Assembly: GCF_036014115.1 (NCBI RefSeq)
Contig: NZ_CP107913.1
Span: 4,015,001-4,079,000 of the forward strand
DNA from: Streptomyces sp. NBC_00448
GTDB taxonomy: Bacteria > Actinomycetota > Actinomycetes > Streptomycetales > Streptomycetaceae
Direction of reading: 5' to 3'
Length of the DNA stretch: 64,000 nucleotides
Position 1 is the first letter of the stretch; each line of letters starts with the position of its first letter. Shown here one piece after another: positions 21,723-30,769 of the stretch. The notes under the pieces are model-generated. The model was not told where the DNA came from. It did not search any database and worked only from the letters and a program-made list of their open reading frames with translations. The translations under genes and the position numbers were made by a program.

Positions 21723-22157
21723 TCACAGGTGTGCCAACTTCTCCAGGACGGGGGCGGCCTGGCGCAGGATCGCCAGCTCCTCGTCGGTGAGTCCTTCGGC
21801 CAGCTCGGAGAGCCAGGCGTTCCGCTTGTCGCGGCTCTCGGCGAGCATCGCCTCGGCCTGCGAGGTGCGGCTCACCACCACCTGGCGCCGGTCGTCGGGA
21901 TGCGGCTCCCGGCGGACCAGCCCCTTGCCCTCCAGCATCGCCACGATGCGGGTCATCGACGGCGGCTGCACATGTTCCTTGCGGGCCAGCTCCCCGGGGG
22001 TGGCGGAGCCGCAGCGGGCCAGGGTGGCCAGCACCGACATCTCGGTGGGGCTCAGCGACTCGTCGACACGCTGGTGGCGCAGCCGGCGCGAAAGCCGCAT
22101 CACCGCGCCCCGCACTTCGCTCACCGCGGCGCGGTCGTCCTCGGACAGTTCGGTCAC
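21723..22157 (-). CDS. MarR-family transcriptional regulator
   Basis: Winged-helix repressor of 144 residues. The DNA-binding core is LSPTEMSVLATLARCGSATPGELARKEHVQPPSMTRIVAMLEGKGLVRREPHPDDRRQVVVSRT (about 37-100), with the DxRxxxV wing intact. It probably controls the downstream MFS exporter and itself. The GTG at 22157 sits at the predicted transcription start, so no leader or ribosome site is expected. An inverted repeat TTAGCC/GGCTAA surrounds the promoter (22163-22188). Confidence 0.9.
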   Translation of the reverse strand: MTELSEDDRAAVSEVRGAVMRLSRRLRHQRVDESLSPTEMSVLATLARCGSATPGELARKEHVQPPSMTRIVAMLEGKGLVRREPHPDDRRQVVVSRTSQAEAMLAESRDKRNAWLSELAEGLTDEELAILRQAAPVLEKLAHL

Positions 22158-22162
22158 GGTCG

Positions 22163-22188
22163 TTAGCCTAGCTCATTACTTTGGCTAA
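22163..22188 (-). promoter_or_regulatory. Leaderless MarR promoter inside an inverted repeat
   Basis: The minus-strand -10 TAGGCT (22165-22170) ends 7 nt before the GTG, placing +1 at the start codon. Arms TTAGCC (22163-22168) and GGCTAA (22183-22188) flank the region, consistent with an autoregulatory MarR operator. The -35 (TGTACT, 17-bp spacer) is weak. Confidence 0.55.
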
Positions 22189-22247
22189 GTACACCTGCAG
22201 GCGAATGATGCCCGTCACTCACGGCCCGAACCCCTCAGCCCCCGCAA

Positions 22248-22265
22248 CTCACCCGTACGGGTGAG
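22248..22265. promoter_or_regulatory. Perfect 18-bp palindrome upstream of the ribbon-helix-helix gene
   Basis: CTCACCCGTACGGGTGAG reads the same on both strands. It lies 53 bp before the next start codon. Candidate operator for the adjacent RHH protein or the divergent MarR protein; it could also fold as a short hairpin. Confidence 0.45.
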
Positions 22266-22317
22266 ATTGGCGCCGAAAGCGACACGCGCGGCCGCGCTGT
22301 GCGGCGACGGTGGTCGC

Positions 22318-22614
22318 ATGGCATCGAGAGTGCTCAGCCTCCGGATAGACGCAGAGCTGTGGGACCGGATCAATGACCATGCCGCCCGACGCGGAATGAG
22401 CGCCCAGGACTACGTGGTCCGGACGCTCATTCGCGACGACTTCGACGAACGCTTCAAGACGGCGGTCGAGGAGACCGACCGCTTCTACGCCGGCGCGGCC
22501 CGGCCCGGGCAGGAACCGCCCGCCGGGCCGGGCCCCGCCGCCCGCGACCCGGCGGCGCGGCGGGCCCGCTCCCAGGGCCGGCCTCAGACCAGGCCGAGCG
22601 CGGGCATCAGGTAG
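22318..22614 (+). CDS. Small ribbon-helix-helix-like protein
   Basis: 98 residues from ATG 22318. The N-terminal half, MASRVLSLRIDAELWDRINDHAARRGMSAQDYVVRTLIRDDF, has the strand-helix-helix pattern of CopG/Arc-type DNA-binding proteins. The rest is Pro/Ala/Arg-rich and probably disordered. No toxin partner is adjacent, so it is more likely a stand-alone regulator than an antitoxin. The 3' end overlaps the stop region of the convergent permease gene by 31 bp. A perfect palindrome lies just upstream. Confidence 0.72.
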   Translation: MASRVLSLRIDAELWDRINDHAARRGMSAQDYVVRTLIRDDFDERFKTAVEETDRFYAGAARPGQEPPAGPGPAARDPAARRARSQGRPQTRPSAGIR

Positions 22615-24038
22615 TAGAAGGTGAAGACCGCGGCCACCGCGTACAGCGCGATCGGCACCTCGCGCCAGCGGCCGGCCACGGTGCGCAGCAGGCAGAAGGT
22701 GATGAAGCCGATGCCGATGCCGTTGGTGATGGAGTAGGTGAACGGCATCAGCACCATCGTCAGGAACGCCGGCACCGCGATGGTGAAGTCGCTCCAGTCG
22801 ATCTCCCGGATCGAGCCGGACAGGATCAGGAAGCCGACGGCGACCAGCGCGGGGGTGGCGGCCTGCGCGGGCACCATCTCCGCGAGTGGCGCCAGGAAGA
22901 GCGCGAACACGAACATCAGGCCGGTCACGACGCTGGCCAGACCGGTCCTGGCGCCCTCGCCGACGCCGGCCGTCGACTCCACGAAGCAGGTGTTCGCCGA
23001 GGAGGAGGTCGCGCCGCCCGCGGCGGTGGCGATGCCGTCGATCATCAGCACCTTGCTCATGCCGGGCAGGTCGCCCTTCTTGTCCAGCAGCCCGGCCTCG
23101 TCGCTGACGCCCAGGATGGTGCCCATGGCGTCGAAGAAGCAGGACAGCAGCACCGTGAAGACGAACAGGATGCCGGTGAGCACGCCGACCTGGTGAAAGC
23201 CGCCGAAGAGGCTGACCTTGCCGACCAGGCCGAAGTCGGGGGTGGCCACGGGGTTGCCGGGCCACTTGGGGACGGTCAGTCCCCAGCTCGCGGCGGGCAC
23301 GTCGGCGATCAGGTCGACCACCACCGCGAGCACCGTCATCGAGACGATCGAGATCAGGATGGCGCCGGAGACCTTGCGGATGATCAGCGACAGCGTCAGC
23401 AGGGTGCCGAGCACGAAGATCAGCACCGGCCAGCCGGTGAGGTGGCCGTTGCCGCCGAGCTGCAGCGGCACCGTGGTGTGGGCGGCGTCCGGGATGCGGG
23501 TGACGAAGCCGGAGTCGACCAGCCCGATCAGCAGGATGAACAGGCCGATGCCGATCGCGATGCCCTTGCGCAGGCCCAGCGGCACCGCGCTCATCACCCG
23601 TTCCCGCAGGCCGGTCGCCACCAGCAGCATGATCGCCAGGCCGGCCAGGACCACCATGCCCATCGCGTCGGCCCAGCTCATCCGGGGCGCGAGCTGGAGG
23701 GCGACCACCGTGTTGACGCCGAGACCGGCGGCGAGCGCGACCGGCACGTTGCCGATCACCCCCATCAGCAGTGTGGTGAAGGCCGCGGTCACGGCGGTGG
23801 CGGTGACGAGCTGCCCGCCCTGGAGGTGGTGGTGGAACTTGTCGGTGCCCGAGCCCAGGATGATCGGGTTCAACACGATGATGTACGCCATCGCGAAGAA
23901 CGTGGCCAGCCCGCCGCGGATCTCCCGGGGGATGGAGGAGCCACGCTCGGAGATGCGGAAGTAGCGGTCCAGGCCGGTGGCGGGCGGGGTACCGATGGGC
24001 GGGCGCGCGTCGACCGGAGCGGGGGCCGTGGGGGACAT
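22584..24038 (-). CDS. NCS2-family purine permease (AzgA type)
   Basis: Inner-membrane uptake permease for adenine, guanine or hypoxanthine, 484 residues. Start LDRYFRISERGSSIPREIRGGLATFFAMAYIIVLNP is the AzgA/PbuG hallmark. GLGVNTVVAL and the later CFFDAMGTILGVSDEAG belong to the substrate-binding half-helices. About 13 hydrophobic segments can be counted. ATG 24038 has TGAGGA upstream; the frame is open to 24125 without a ribosome site. The promoter region carries a CGGTCA-N5-TGACCG inverted repeat. Confidence 0.9.
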   Translation of the reverse strand: MSPTAPAPVDARPPIGTPPATGLDRYFRISERGSSIPREIRGGLATFFAMAYIIVLNPIILGSGTDKFHHHLQGGQLVTATAVTAAFTTLLMGVIGNVPVALAAGLGVNTVVALQLAPRMSWADAMGMVVLAGLAIMLLVATGLRERVMSAVPLGLRKGIAIGIGLFILLIGLVDSGFVTRIPDAAHTTVPLQLGGNGHLTGWPVLIFVLGTLLTLSLIIRKVSGAILISIVSMTVLAVVVDLIADVPAASWGLTVPKWPGNPVATPDFGLVGKVSLFGGFHQVGVLTGILFVFTVLLSCFFDAMGTILGVSDEAGLLDKKGDLPGMSKVLMIDGIATAAGGATSSSANTCFVESTAGVGEGARTGLASVVTGLMFVFALFLAPLAEMVPAQAATPALVAVGFLILSGSIREIDWSDFTIAVPAFLTMVLMPFTYSITNGIGIGFITFCLLRTVAGRWREVPIALYAVAAVFTFYYLMPALGLV

Positions 24039-24093
24039 GCGGGTCCTCAGGGTGCTTTTATCGCCACGGATTGGGCGATCGTACGAATGATTT

Positions 24094-24110
24094 CGGTCAA
24101 TGAGTGACCG
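24094..24110. promoter_or_regulatory. Inverted repeat upstream of the purine permease
   Basis: CGGTCA (24094-24099), 5-bp spacer, TGACCG (24105-24110), in an AT-richer stretch 56-72 bp before the permease start. Likely operator; the regulator is unknown. Confidence 0.4.
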
Positions 24111-24221
24111 TTTCAGTATGAACAAACAGGAAACCGGACGCTATCTCCGCGCGTAGAAGCCCATGGACTCGGGCCGACCCCGCCCGTCCCCGCCCCCTGC
24201 CGGGCCGCATACGATGACCCC

Positions 24222-24560
24222 ATGAGCAAGGAGCGGACCCCTCTGCGCGAGGCCCCCGAGCCCCTGGAGGCCAACGACGTCGCGACGATCACGGTGGGCG
24301 TGATCGTCTGGTTCGTGCTCTTCTTCGTGCAGCTGCCCTTCTACGGCTGGTACTCCGACCACGGGCACACCTGGTTCATCTGGACCTGCCTGGCCGGCGG
24401 TGCCTGCGGGCTGCTGGGCCTGAAGTACGTACGGGCCCGGCGCGACGCCATCGCCAGGGCGCGGGCCGCCGGCCCCGGTGCCCCCGCCTCCCCCGACACC
24501 TCCGGCCAGGCCCCGGCCGCATCGGACACCACCGACCCGGAGAAGCCGCAACACGGGTGA
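24222..24560 (+). CDS. DUF2530 membrane protein
   Basis: 112-residue actinobacterial membrane protein of unknown function. Two membrane segments (about 24-42 and 52-68) flank the short loop YGWYSDHGHTW, with a Pro/Ala/Ser-rich cytoplasmic tail. The pattern EPLEANDVATITVGVIVWFV identifies DUF2530. It precedes the P-type ATPase gene by 37 bp on the same strand, so they may be cotranscribed. Confidence 0.85.
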   Translation: MSKERTPLREAPEPLEANDVATITVGVIVWFVLFFVQLPFYGWYSDHGHTWFIWTCLAGGACGLLGLKYVRARRDAIARARAAGPGAPASPDTSGQAPAASDTTDPEKPQHG

Positions 24561-24597
24561 ACGGGTGAAAGCCGGGCACGCCACGTACCGTCGAGCC

Positions 24598-26988
24598 ATG
24601 ACGGAACGTACGGACCCCGGCATCGCACCTGCCCGCGAGCCCGGGCTGAGCAGCGCCGAGGTGGCGCGGCGGGTGGAGCGGGGCGAGGTCAACGACGTTC
24701 CGGTGCGCTCGTCCAGGTCGGTCACCGAGATCGTCAGGGCCAACGTCCTCACCCGGTTCAACGCGATCATCGGCGGGCTCTTCCTGGTGATCCTGGTGGT
24801 CGGGCCGATCCAGGACGGCCTGTTCGGGTTCGTGATCGTGGCGAACACCGCGATCGGCATCTTCCAGGAGCTGCGCGCCAAGCACACCCTCGACAGCCTC
24901 GCGGTGATCGGCGAGGCCAAGCCGATGGTGCGCAGGGACGGCACGGCCGCGGAGATCGGCACCTCGCAGATCGTGCTCGGCGACCTGATCGAGTTGAGCC
25001 CCGGCGACAAGGTCGTGGTGGACGGCCGGCTCGCCGAGGCGGACGGCCTGGAGATCGACGAGTCGCTGCTGACCGGCGAGGCCGACCCGGTGCTCAAGCA
25101 CGCGGGCGACGAGGTGCGGTCCGGCAGCTTCGTGGTCGCCGGCGGCGGGGCCTTCACCGCCACCAAGGTCGGCCGGGAGGCGTACGCGGCGCAACTGGCG
25201 GACGAGGCGTCCCGCTTCACCCTCGTCAACTCCGAACTGCGCAACGGCATCAGCCGCATCCTCAAGTGGGTGACCTGGATGATGGCGCCGACCGCGATCG
25301 GCCTGATCATCAGCCAGTTCACGGTGGAGGACCACAACTGGCGCGAGGCGGTGCGCCGTACGGTCGGCGGCATCACGCCGATGGTGCCCGAGGGTCTGGT
25401 GCTGCTCACCTCGGTGGCGTTCGCGATCGGCGTGGTCCGGCTGGGCCGACGCCAGTGCCTGGTGCAGGAGTTGCCCGCGATCGAGGGCCTGGCCCGGGTG
25501 GACGTGGTCTGCCTGGACAAGACCGGCACCCTCACCGAGGGCGGCATGGACGTCACCGAGCTGCGGATGCTCGACGGCGCCGGCGAGGAGCACACCCGCC
25601 GGGTGCTGGCCGCCCTCGGCCGGTCCGACCCGCACCCCAACGCCAGCCTCCAGGCGATCATCGACGCCTACCCGCCGGAGTCGGCCGAGGACTGGCGTGG
25701 CACCGGCACCCTGCCGTTCAGCTCGGCGCGCAAGTACAGCGGCGCCGCCTTCACCGAGCCCGACGGCACCACCAGCCGCTGGCTGCTCGGCGCGCCGGAC
25801 GTGCTGCTGCCCGAGGGGCACGAGGCACTGGCCGAGGTGGACCGGCTGAACGACGAGGGGCTGCGGGTGCTGCTGCTGTCCCGCACCGACCGGGAGCTGG
25901 ACGACCCGCTCGCCGCGCAGGCGGTCGTCCCGACGGCCCTGGTGGTGCTGGAGCAGCGGCTGCGCCCCGACGCGGCCGACACCCTGCGGTACTTCGCCGA
26001 GCAGGACGTGCACGCCAAGGTGATCTCCGGCGACAACGCGGTGTCGGTCGGCGCGGTCGCCGCGAAGCTCGGGCTGTCCGGCGCCCAGCGGCCGGTCGAC
26101 GCCCGGCGGCTGCCGGCCGGCCGCGAGGAGATGGCCCAGATGCTGGACGAGGGCGCCGTCTTCGGCCGGGTCACCCCGCAGCAGAAGCGGGACATGGTCG
26201 GCGCGCTGCAGTCCCGCGGGCACAACGTGGCGATGACCGGCGACGGCGTCAACGACGTGCTCGCCCTCAAGGACGCGGACATCGGCGTCTCGATGGGCTC
26301 CGGGTCCGAGGCCACCCGCGCGGTCGCGCAGATCGTGCTGCTCGACAACAGCTTCTCCACGCTGCCCTACGTGGTCGCGGAGGGGCGGCGGGTGATCGGC
26401 AACATCACCCGGGTCGCCACGCTGTTCCTCACCAAGACGGTGTTCTCGGTGCTGCTGGCGCTGCTGGTGGTGTTCTGGCAGATCCCGTACCCGTTCCTGC
26501 CGCGGCACCTGACGCTGCTGTCCACGCTGACCATCGGGGTGCCGGCGTTCTTCCTGGCGCTCGCGCCGAACAAGGAGCGGGCCCGGCCGAACTTCGTCCG
26601 CCGGGTGATGCGCTACGCCACCCCGGCCGGCGTGATCTGCGGCCTCGCGGCCTTCGCTACGTACCTGTTCGCCCGCCACCACTACTCCGGCTCCGGCGCG
26701 TTGGACGCGCAGACCAGCGCGGCGACGCTGACGCTGTTCCTGATGGAGGTGTGGGTGCTGGCGATCGTCGCCCGGCCGTACACCTGGTGGCGGGTCGCGC
26801 TGGTGTTCGCGATGGTGCTGGGCTTCCTGGTGGTGCTGGTCGTGCCGTGGCTGCAGCGGTTCTTCGCGCTGAAGCTGGTCGGCGAAGAGGTGCCGTGGTC
26901 GGCGGTCGGCATCGCCGCGGTCGGCGGGGTGGTGCTGGAGTTCTGCTGGGCGTGGGTCCGCCGCCGGGACACCCGCGCCCAAGCCTGA
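24598..26988 (+). CDS. ctpE: CtpE-like P-type cation ATPase
   Basis: P-type ATPase of 796 residues, the size of mycobacterial CtpE (reported as a Ca2+ transporter). Visible landmarks: actuator TGEADPV, membrane-helix 4 motif MVPEGLVLLTS, phosphorylation site Asp307 in DKTGTLT, nucleotide region KYSGAAF, and hinge MTGDGVNDVLALKDADIGVSMGSGSEATR. N-terminal metal-binding domains are absent. The sequence SSAEVARRVERGEVNDVPVRSSRSVTEIVRANVLTRFNAI closely follows the CtpE start as I remember it. ATG 24598 was chosen over the longer Pro-rich frame from 24478. A strong hairpin begins 3 nt after the stop. Ion specificity is inferred, not shown. Confidence 0.88.
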   Translation: MTERTDPGIAPAREPGLSSAEVARRVERGEVNDVPVRSSRSVTEIVRANVLTRFNAIIGGLFLVILVVGPIQDGLFGFVIVANTAIGIFQELRAKHTLDSLAVIGEAKPMVRRDGTAAEIGTSQIVLGDLIELSPGDKVVVDGRLAEADGLEIDESLLTGEADPVLKHAGDEVRSGSFVVAGGGAFTATKVGREAYAAQLADEASRFTLVNSELRNGISRILKWVTWMMAPTAIGLIISQFTVEDHNWREAVRRTVGGITPMVPEGLVLLTSVAFAIGVVRLGRRQCLVQELPAIEGLARVDVVCLDKTGTLTEGGMDVTELRMLDGAGEEHTRRVLAALGRSDPHPNASLQAIIDAYPPESAEDWRGTGTLPFSSARKYSGAAFTEPDGTTSRWLLGAPDVLLPEGHEALAEVDRLNDEGLRVLLLSRTDRELDDPLAAQAVVPTALVVLEQRLRPDAADTLRYFAEQDVHAKVISGDNAVSVGAVAAKLGLSGAQRPVDARRLPAGREEMAQMLDEGAVFGRVTPQQKRDMVGALQSRGHNVAMTGDGVNDVLALKDADIGVSMGSGSEATRAVAQIVLLDNSFSTLPYVVAEGRRVIGNITRVATLFLTKTVFSVLLALLVVFWQIPYPFLPRHLTLLSTLTIGVPAFFLALAPNKERARPNFVRRVMRYATPAGVICGLAAFATYLFARHHYSGSGALDAQTSAATLTLFLMEVWVLAIVARPYTWWRVALVFAMVLGFLVVLVVPWLQRFFALKLVGEEVPWSAVGIAAVGGVVLEFCWAWVRRRDTRAQA

Positions 26989-26990
26989 AC

Positions 26991-27017
26991 ACCCGTACGG
27001 CGCGGGGCCGTACGGGT
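26991..27017 (+). terminator. Terminator after ctpE
   Basis: Perfect 11-bp stem ACCCGTACGGC (26991-27001) with GCCGTACGGGT (27007-27017), and a 5-nt loop, starting almost at the stop codon. Confidence 0.75.
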
Positions 27018-27021
27018 CGCG

Positions 27022-27084
27022 GCGCCGTCACGGACGTACGGCTGCGGCAGCTGTACGGCGGCGGCTGTGCGGCAGTGACGGCGC
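27022..27084. terminator. Second, long convergent-gene hairpin
   Basis: Arms GCGCCGTCAC (27022-27031) and GTGACGGCGC (27075-27084) are perfect over 10 bp, with further GTACGGC/GTAC pairing inside the loop. It ends 21 bp before the sacsin-type gene's stop, so it probably serves that gene. Confidence 0.5.
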
Positions 27085-27105
27085 GGCATTGGCGGCTGCT
27101 GCGGC

Positions 27106-30100
27106 CTAGTCGAACCAGCGAGCCCGGGCCAGTTCCTCGGTACGGGTCGGGTCCTCCAGCAGCGCGGCCAGCTCGAAGCGGCGCTCCCAGTGGCCCGCCG
27201 CCCAGGCCAGCCCGGCCGCGACACCTTCCACGGTGGCACCGTGCAGCACCCCGTCCACCCAGCGCCAGTCGACCTCGACGTCGCCGGTGAGCAGCAGCTC
27301 CTCGTGCTCGACGTAGCCGGTCGGAGCGCCGGGCAGCAGGTCGTGCACGGCGGGCAGGACGTCGTGCGGCTCGCCGTCCGAGATCACCGCCGCCTCGACC
27401 GCCTCGCTCAGCCGGCGGACCTGGAACAGCTCGGCCAGTTCGGCGGCCAGCCGCGGCGGTACGGGCAGCAGCGGCAGCCCGCCGGCCAGCGGGAGCAGGT
27501 CGGGTGCGTCGGCGACGAGCGCGTCGGCGGCGTCCACCACCACGACCTCGCCGTCCCGCACCGCCCGCAACTCGTCGGGCAGGGTGACCTGTTCGGGATC
27601 GAGCTCGGCCAACGCGGCATACAGACCGTGGAGTTGGGCCGCGGTGACGGGGCGGTCGGGGTCGGCGAGGCGGGTGAGCAGCTCGGCGCCGCCACCCGGT
27701 TCGGCGAGCAGCGCGTCGACCGTGGTGCGCACGCCGAGCGCGCGCAGCACCTGCGCGTCCACGGCCGTGTCGGTCTCGGCCTCGTCGTAGAGCCCGGCCA
27801 GCAGCCGGTCGCCGCCGGCGGCGCGCAGGCCGACCGGGCGCCGCCCGCCCAGCACCGGGTGATCGCGCAACCACCAGGCCGCGTAAGGCCGTACGGACTC
27901 GGTGGTGCCGTCCGGCAGCAGGACCCGGACCTGTGCCGTCACCGCGTCGCGCAGTGGCGGCCGGGAGAGCAGCGCGAGCGCCTGCGGCCAGGCGTCGTCG
28001 TCCACCAGGTCGAGGTCGCGGACGCCGATCACCTCGGTGGCGACCGGTGGCACGTCGGCCTCCGGAAGCTGGTCGAGGACGTCCTCGCACCACACGTCGA
28101 CGGCGTCGAGCAGCCCGACGTCGTCGGGTTCCGCCCAGTCGGTGTCACGCGGGTCGAGGTCGTCGGGGTCGAGCACCACGTCCTCGGCGCGGACCAGCGC
28201 GAAGGTGGCGAGCACGCCCACCGCGGTGAGCGGCTGTTCACCCCAGCGGTCGGCCAGGTCGGCGTCCACGGCGGCGAGTTCGCCTTCGCGCAGCACGGAC
28301 TCCAGCGGGCTGCCGGGCAGCACCAGCTCTCCCGCGGGGGCCAGTTCGCCGTCCTCGTCGGGCAGCGCGAGCCCGGCCAGCCACGGCTCGTCACCGGGCG
28401 AGAGGCCCGCGTCCCGGGCCAGTGCGAGCACCGCGTCGGCCAACTCCTCCGCGTCCAGACCCGTTTCGTCGTCCCAGGCGACCCGGTCGTCATCGAGGGA
28501 GGCGGCCACCGCGGCCCGCACCTGTGGACTGGTCAGGATCGCGCGCGGCGTGGCGGGGGCGGCGCCCAGCTTCTCCAGCAGCGGGTGGGCGGCGTCCGCG
28601 TGGGCGACCCGCAGGCCGAGCCGGGCGAGCACCGCCGGGTCCACACCGCCGGCGCGCTCGCCGGAGCCGGAGCCCGAACCGTAGCCGGAGCCGTCGAAGT
28701 CGCCCACGCCGTAAGCGTCTTCGCCCCGGGCCGAACCGCCGGCGGCGTACTCGTCGCCGCCACCGGGCACCGGCAGCAGCACCTGACGCGGGCCGACCAC
28801 CGTACGGCCGTCGGCGAGCGGGACGGGCAGGCCGCTGAGCACGTCGGGGTCGGTGCCGGCGAGGGCGTCGTAGAGCCGCCACCACCAGTCGGCGGGGCGT
28901 TCGGCACCCGCCAGCCGGTCCACCACGTCGGCGAGCGAGAGCCGGGAGACGCCCAACTGGCGCAGCGCGGGACGCCGTTCGAGACTCGCTGGCAGCAGCG
29001 TGGGCAGTACCTCGGCGAGCACTCGGACCGCCTCTGCGGTGGCGCCCTCCACGATCTCGGCCTCCACCGGCCGCAGCGCGTGCCCCTCCCCCGCGAGCCG
29101 GCCGCCGTCGTCCCAGGCGTCCGGGTCCGGCGCGGGGCCGCCCGCCTCGGGCGCGGCCGCGCCGGCCTCCACGGCGCGCGGCAGGAACGGGGTCCGCGGC
29201 AGCGCGTCCAGGACCCGGCGGCGCAGTTCGGCGTCCAGGCCGCCCTTGCCGAGCGGTCCCGGCACCAGGTCCACCACGCCGGCGCCGGTCGGCCGCCACC
29301 CCGCGAGCAGCCGGACGTACGCCTCCGCGGCGCGGTCCAGCAGGAAGTCGGTGAGCGGGCCGGGCGCGGTGTGCCGCCGGGTCGGGTCGAGCGGGAAGGT
29401 GGCCAGCAGCAGCGCGGGCAGGCCGAGCGGCTCGTCGGTCGGGGTGGGGGCGTGCACGACGCCCGCGGTACGCGGCGCGGCCGGGGCGCCCTCGGGGTCC
29501 ACCGGCACCGCCCACGTCACCGACCAGACCGGGCGCAGGCGTTCCTCCACCGGGCGGTCCGCGAGCAGTTCGGGGGTCAGCTCGCCGTCGCTCGCGTCGA
29601 CCCGCCAGCGGGCGGGCGCGTCGCGGGAGCTGTCCTCGATCAGCACGTCACCACCGTCGAGTTGACGCCTAGTCAACGTCCGTACGCCCGACGGCGTGTC
29701 GATGACGACCTCGGCCAGACCGGGCAGCGCGAGCAGCAACGCGTCGTCCACGGCGGCGAGCAGACGGTTCGTCAGATCCTCGGCGGAGCCGTCCCGCAGC
29801 GGCAGCACCACCACGGTGTCGTACGGGTCCGGAGCGCTGCCCTCGGCGGGGAACGGCAGCCGCAGCAGCGGGACATGGCCGTCGCGGCGGCGCAACTCCT
29901 CGACCAGGTCGGGGATGTCGGCGGCGAGCGCGCGGGCCTCGCCGAGTGACCAGCGCACTCCGCCGCTGCGGCTGAGCACGGCGGGCTCGTCACTGACCGC
30001 GAGGACCGCGGCGAAGCCGATGCCGAAGCGGCCGACGACCGCCTCCGCGGCGTCGTCGCGCTTGGCGGAGGCGCGCAGCGTGGACAGCGACTCGACGGCG

Positions 30101-30435
30101 GCCGGGTCCAGCGGGGCGCCGGTGTTGGCGGCGGCGAGGCAGGCGAAGGAGGAACCGGTGCCGTCGGCGGCGCCGGGGCCGGCGTCGTGCAGGGTGAGCC
30201 GGAGCCGTCCGGGGACGCCGGCGCGGGTCGCGGCATCGGCGGCGTTCTGGGCGAGTTCCACGATCAGCCGGTCGCGGTGACCGCCGAGCGCGAGGTCCTC
30301 CTCGGCGTTGGCGTCCTCGCGGAACCGCGCGGCGGACGCGGACCACGCGGTCAGCACGGCCTGGCGCAGGGAAGCGGTACGGAAGGGGTCCGGCTGGCCT
30401 TCCGGGGTCGTGCGGATCACGCCTGGGCGGGTCAC
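27106..30435 (-). CDS. Sacsin-type Hsp90-like ATPase protein
   Basis: 1109-residue cytoplasmic protein. The N-terminal GHKL ATP-binding domain (about 20-220) has LIVELAQNAADAA (N-box Glu/Asn), SLSTLRASAKR, and VGRFGIGFAAVLAVSD (G1-like loop). This arrangement is found in sacsin repeats and Streptomyces proteins of the sacsin N-terminal ATPase-like family. The remaining ~850 residues are Leu/Asp/Glu-rich, with no recognised domain and a short Gly/Ser/Tyr low-complexity stretch near 600. A chaperone-like role is inferred from the fold only. GTG 30435 has AAAGG upstream. Repeat-rich DNA separates it from the DUF3027 gene. Confidence 0.82.
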   Translation of the reverse strand: MTRPGVIRTTPEGQPDPFRTASLRQAVLTAWSASAARFREDANAEEDLALGGHRDRLIVELAQNAADAATRAGVPGRLRLTLHDAGPGAADGTGSSFACLAAANTGAPLDPAAVESLSTLRASAKRDDAAEAVVGRFGIGFAAVLAVSDEPAVLSRSGGVRWSLGEARALAADIPDLVEELRRRDGHVPLLRLPFPAEGSAPDPYDTVVVLPLRDGSAEDLTNRLLAAVDDALLLALPGLAEVVIDTPSGVRTLTRRQLDGGDVLIEDSSRDAPARWRVDASDGELTPELLADRPVEERLRPVWSVTWAVPVDPEGAPAAPRTAGVVHAPTPTDEPLGLPALLLATFPLDPTRRHTAPGPLTDFLLDRAAEAYVRLLAGWRPTGAGVVDLVPGPLGKGGLDAELRRRVLDALPRTPFLPRAVEAGAAAPEAGGPAPDPDAWDDGGRLAGEGHALRPVEAEIVEGATAEAVRVLAEVLPTLLPASLERRPALRQLGVSRLSLADVVDRLAGAERPADWWWRLYDALAGTDPDVLSGLPVPLADGRTVVGPRQVLLPVPGGGDEYAAGGSARGEDAYGVGDFDGSGYGSGSGSGERAGGVDPAVLARLGLRVAHADAAHPLLEKLGAAPATPRAILTSPQVRAAVAASLDDDRVAWDDETGLDAEELADAVLALARDAGLSPGDEPWLAGLALPDEDGELAPAGELVLPGSPLESVLREGELAAVDADLADRWGEQPLTAVGVLATFALVRAEDVVLDPDDLDPRDTDWAEPDDVGLLDAVDVWCEDVLDQLPEADVPPVATEVIGVRDLDLVDDDAWPQALALLSRPPLRDAVTAQVRVLLPDGTTESVRPYAAWWLRDHPVLGGRRPVGLRAAGGDRLLAGLYDEAETDTAVDAQVLRALGVRTTVDALLAEPGGGAELLTRLADPDRPVTAAQLHGLYAALAELDPEQVTLPDELRAVRDGEVVVVDAADALVADAPDLLPLAGGLPLLPVPPRLAAELAELFQVRRLSEAVEAAVISDGEPHDVLPAVHDLLPGAPTGYVEHEELLLTGDVEVDWRWVDGVLHGATVEGVAAGLAWAAGHWERRFELAALLEDPTRTEELARARWFD

Positions 30436-30650
30436 TTGGACCTTTCGTCATGCACTGTGCGCTTCGGGTTCCGGCCGCTCCGGGCCCCTTTCAGCCCGAC
30501 CGTACTCCACTGCGTCCCATGGGTGCTCCGACCCCCTGAAGTGGTCGGTTCTGTCCGCCAGGGCCCGAACGGTCCGTTCCGGTCCGCCCGAGCCGTCCGT
30601 CCGCCAGGGCTCCCCCAGGGCCGCGCCTGGGGCAGTACGCGGGCAGCGCC

Positions 30651-30722
30651 CAGGACCGCACTCAGGACCGCGCCCAAGACCGCGCCCAGGACCGCGCCCA
30701 GGACCGCGCCCAGGACCGCGCC
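30651..30722. repeat. 12-bp minisatellite, six units
   Basis: Consensus CAGGACCGCGCC, units at 30651, 30663, 30675, 30687, 30699 and 30711. Units 2 and 4-6 are identical; unit 1 ends in ACT and unit 3 has one substitution. It is non-coding. A related 12-bp array occurs at 36534-36581. Confidence 0.9.
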
Positions 30723-30769
30723 TGAGGGTCTCCCCCACGCGTTCCTACGCCGCCCCTTCCGCCGTCGCC

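Noticed and set aside
22318-22614. Type II antitoxin
   Set aside because: The RHH fold is suggestive, but no toxin-sized gene is adjacent in the same direction.
24376-26982. 868-codon frame antisense to the P-type ATPase
   Set aside because: Composition is that of a shadow frame (His/Arg/Gly/Asp), with no ribosome site or motif.
27190-29949. 919-codon frame antisense to the sacsin-type gene
   Set aside because: Gly/Arg/Gln-rich shadow; the sacsin frame has recognisable ATPase motifs.
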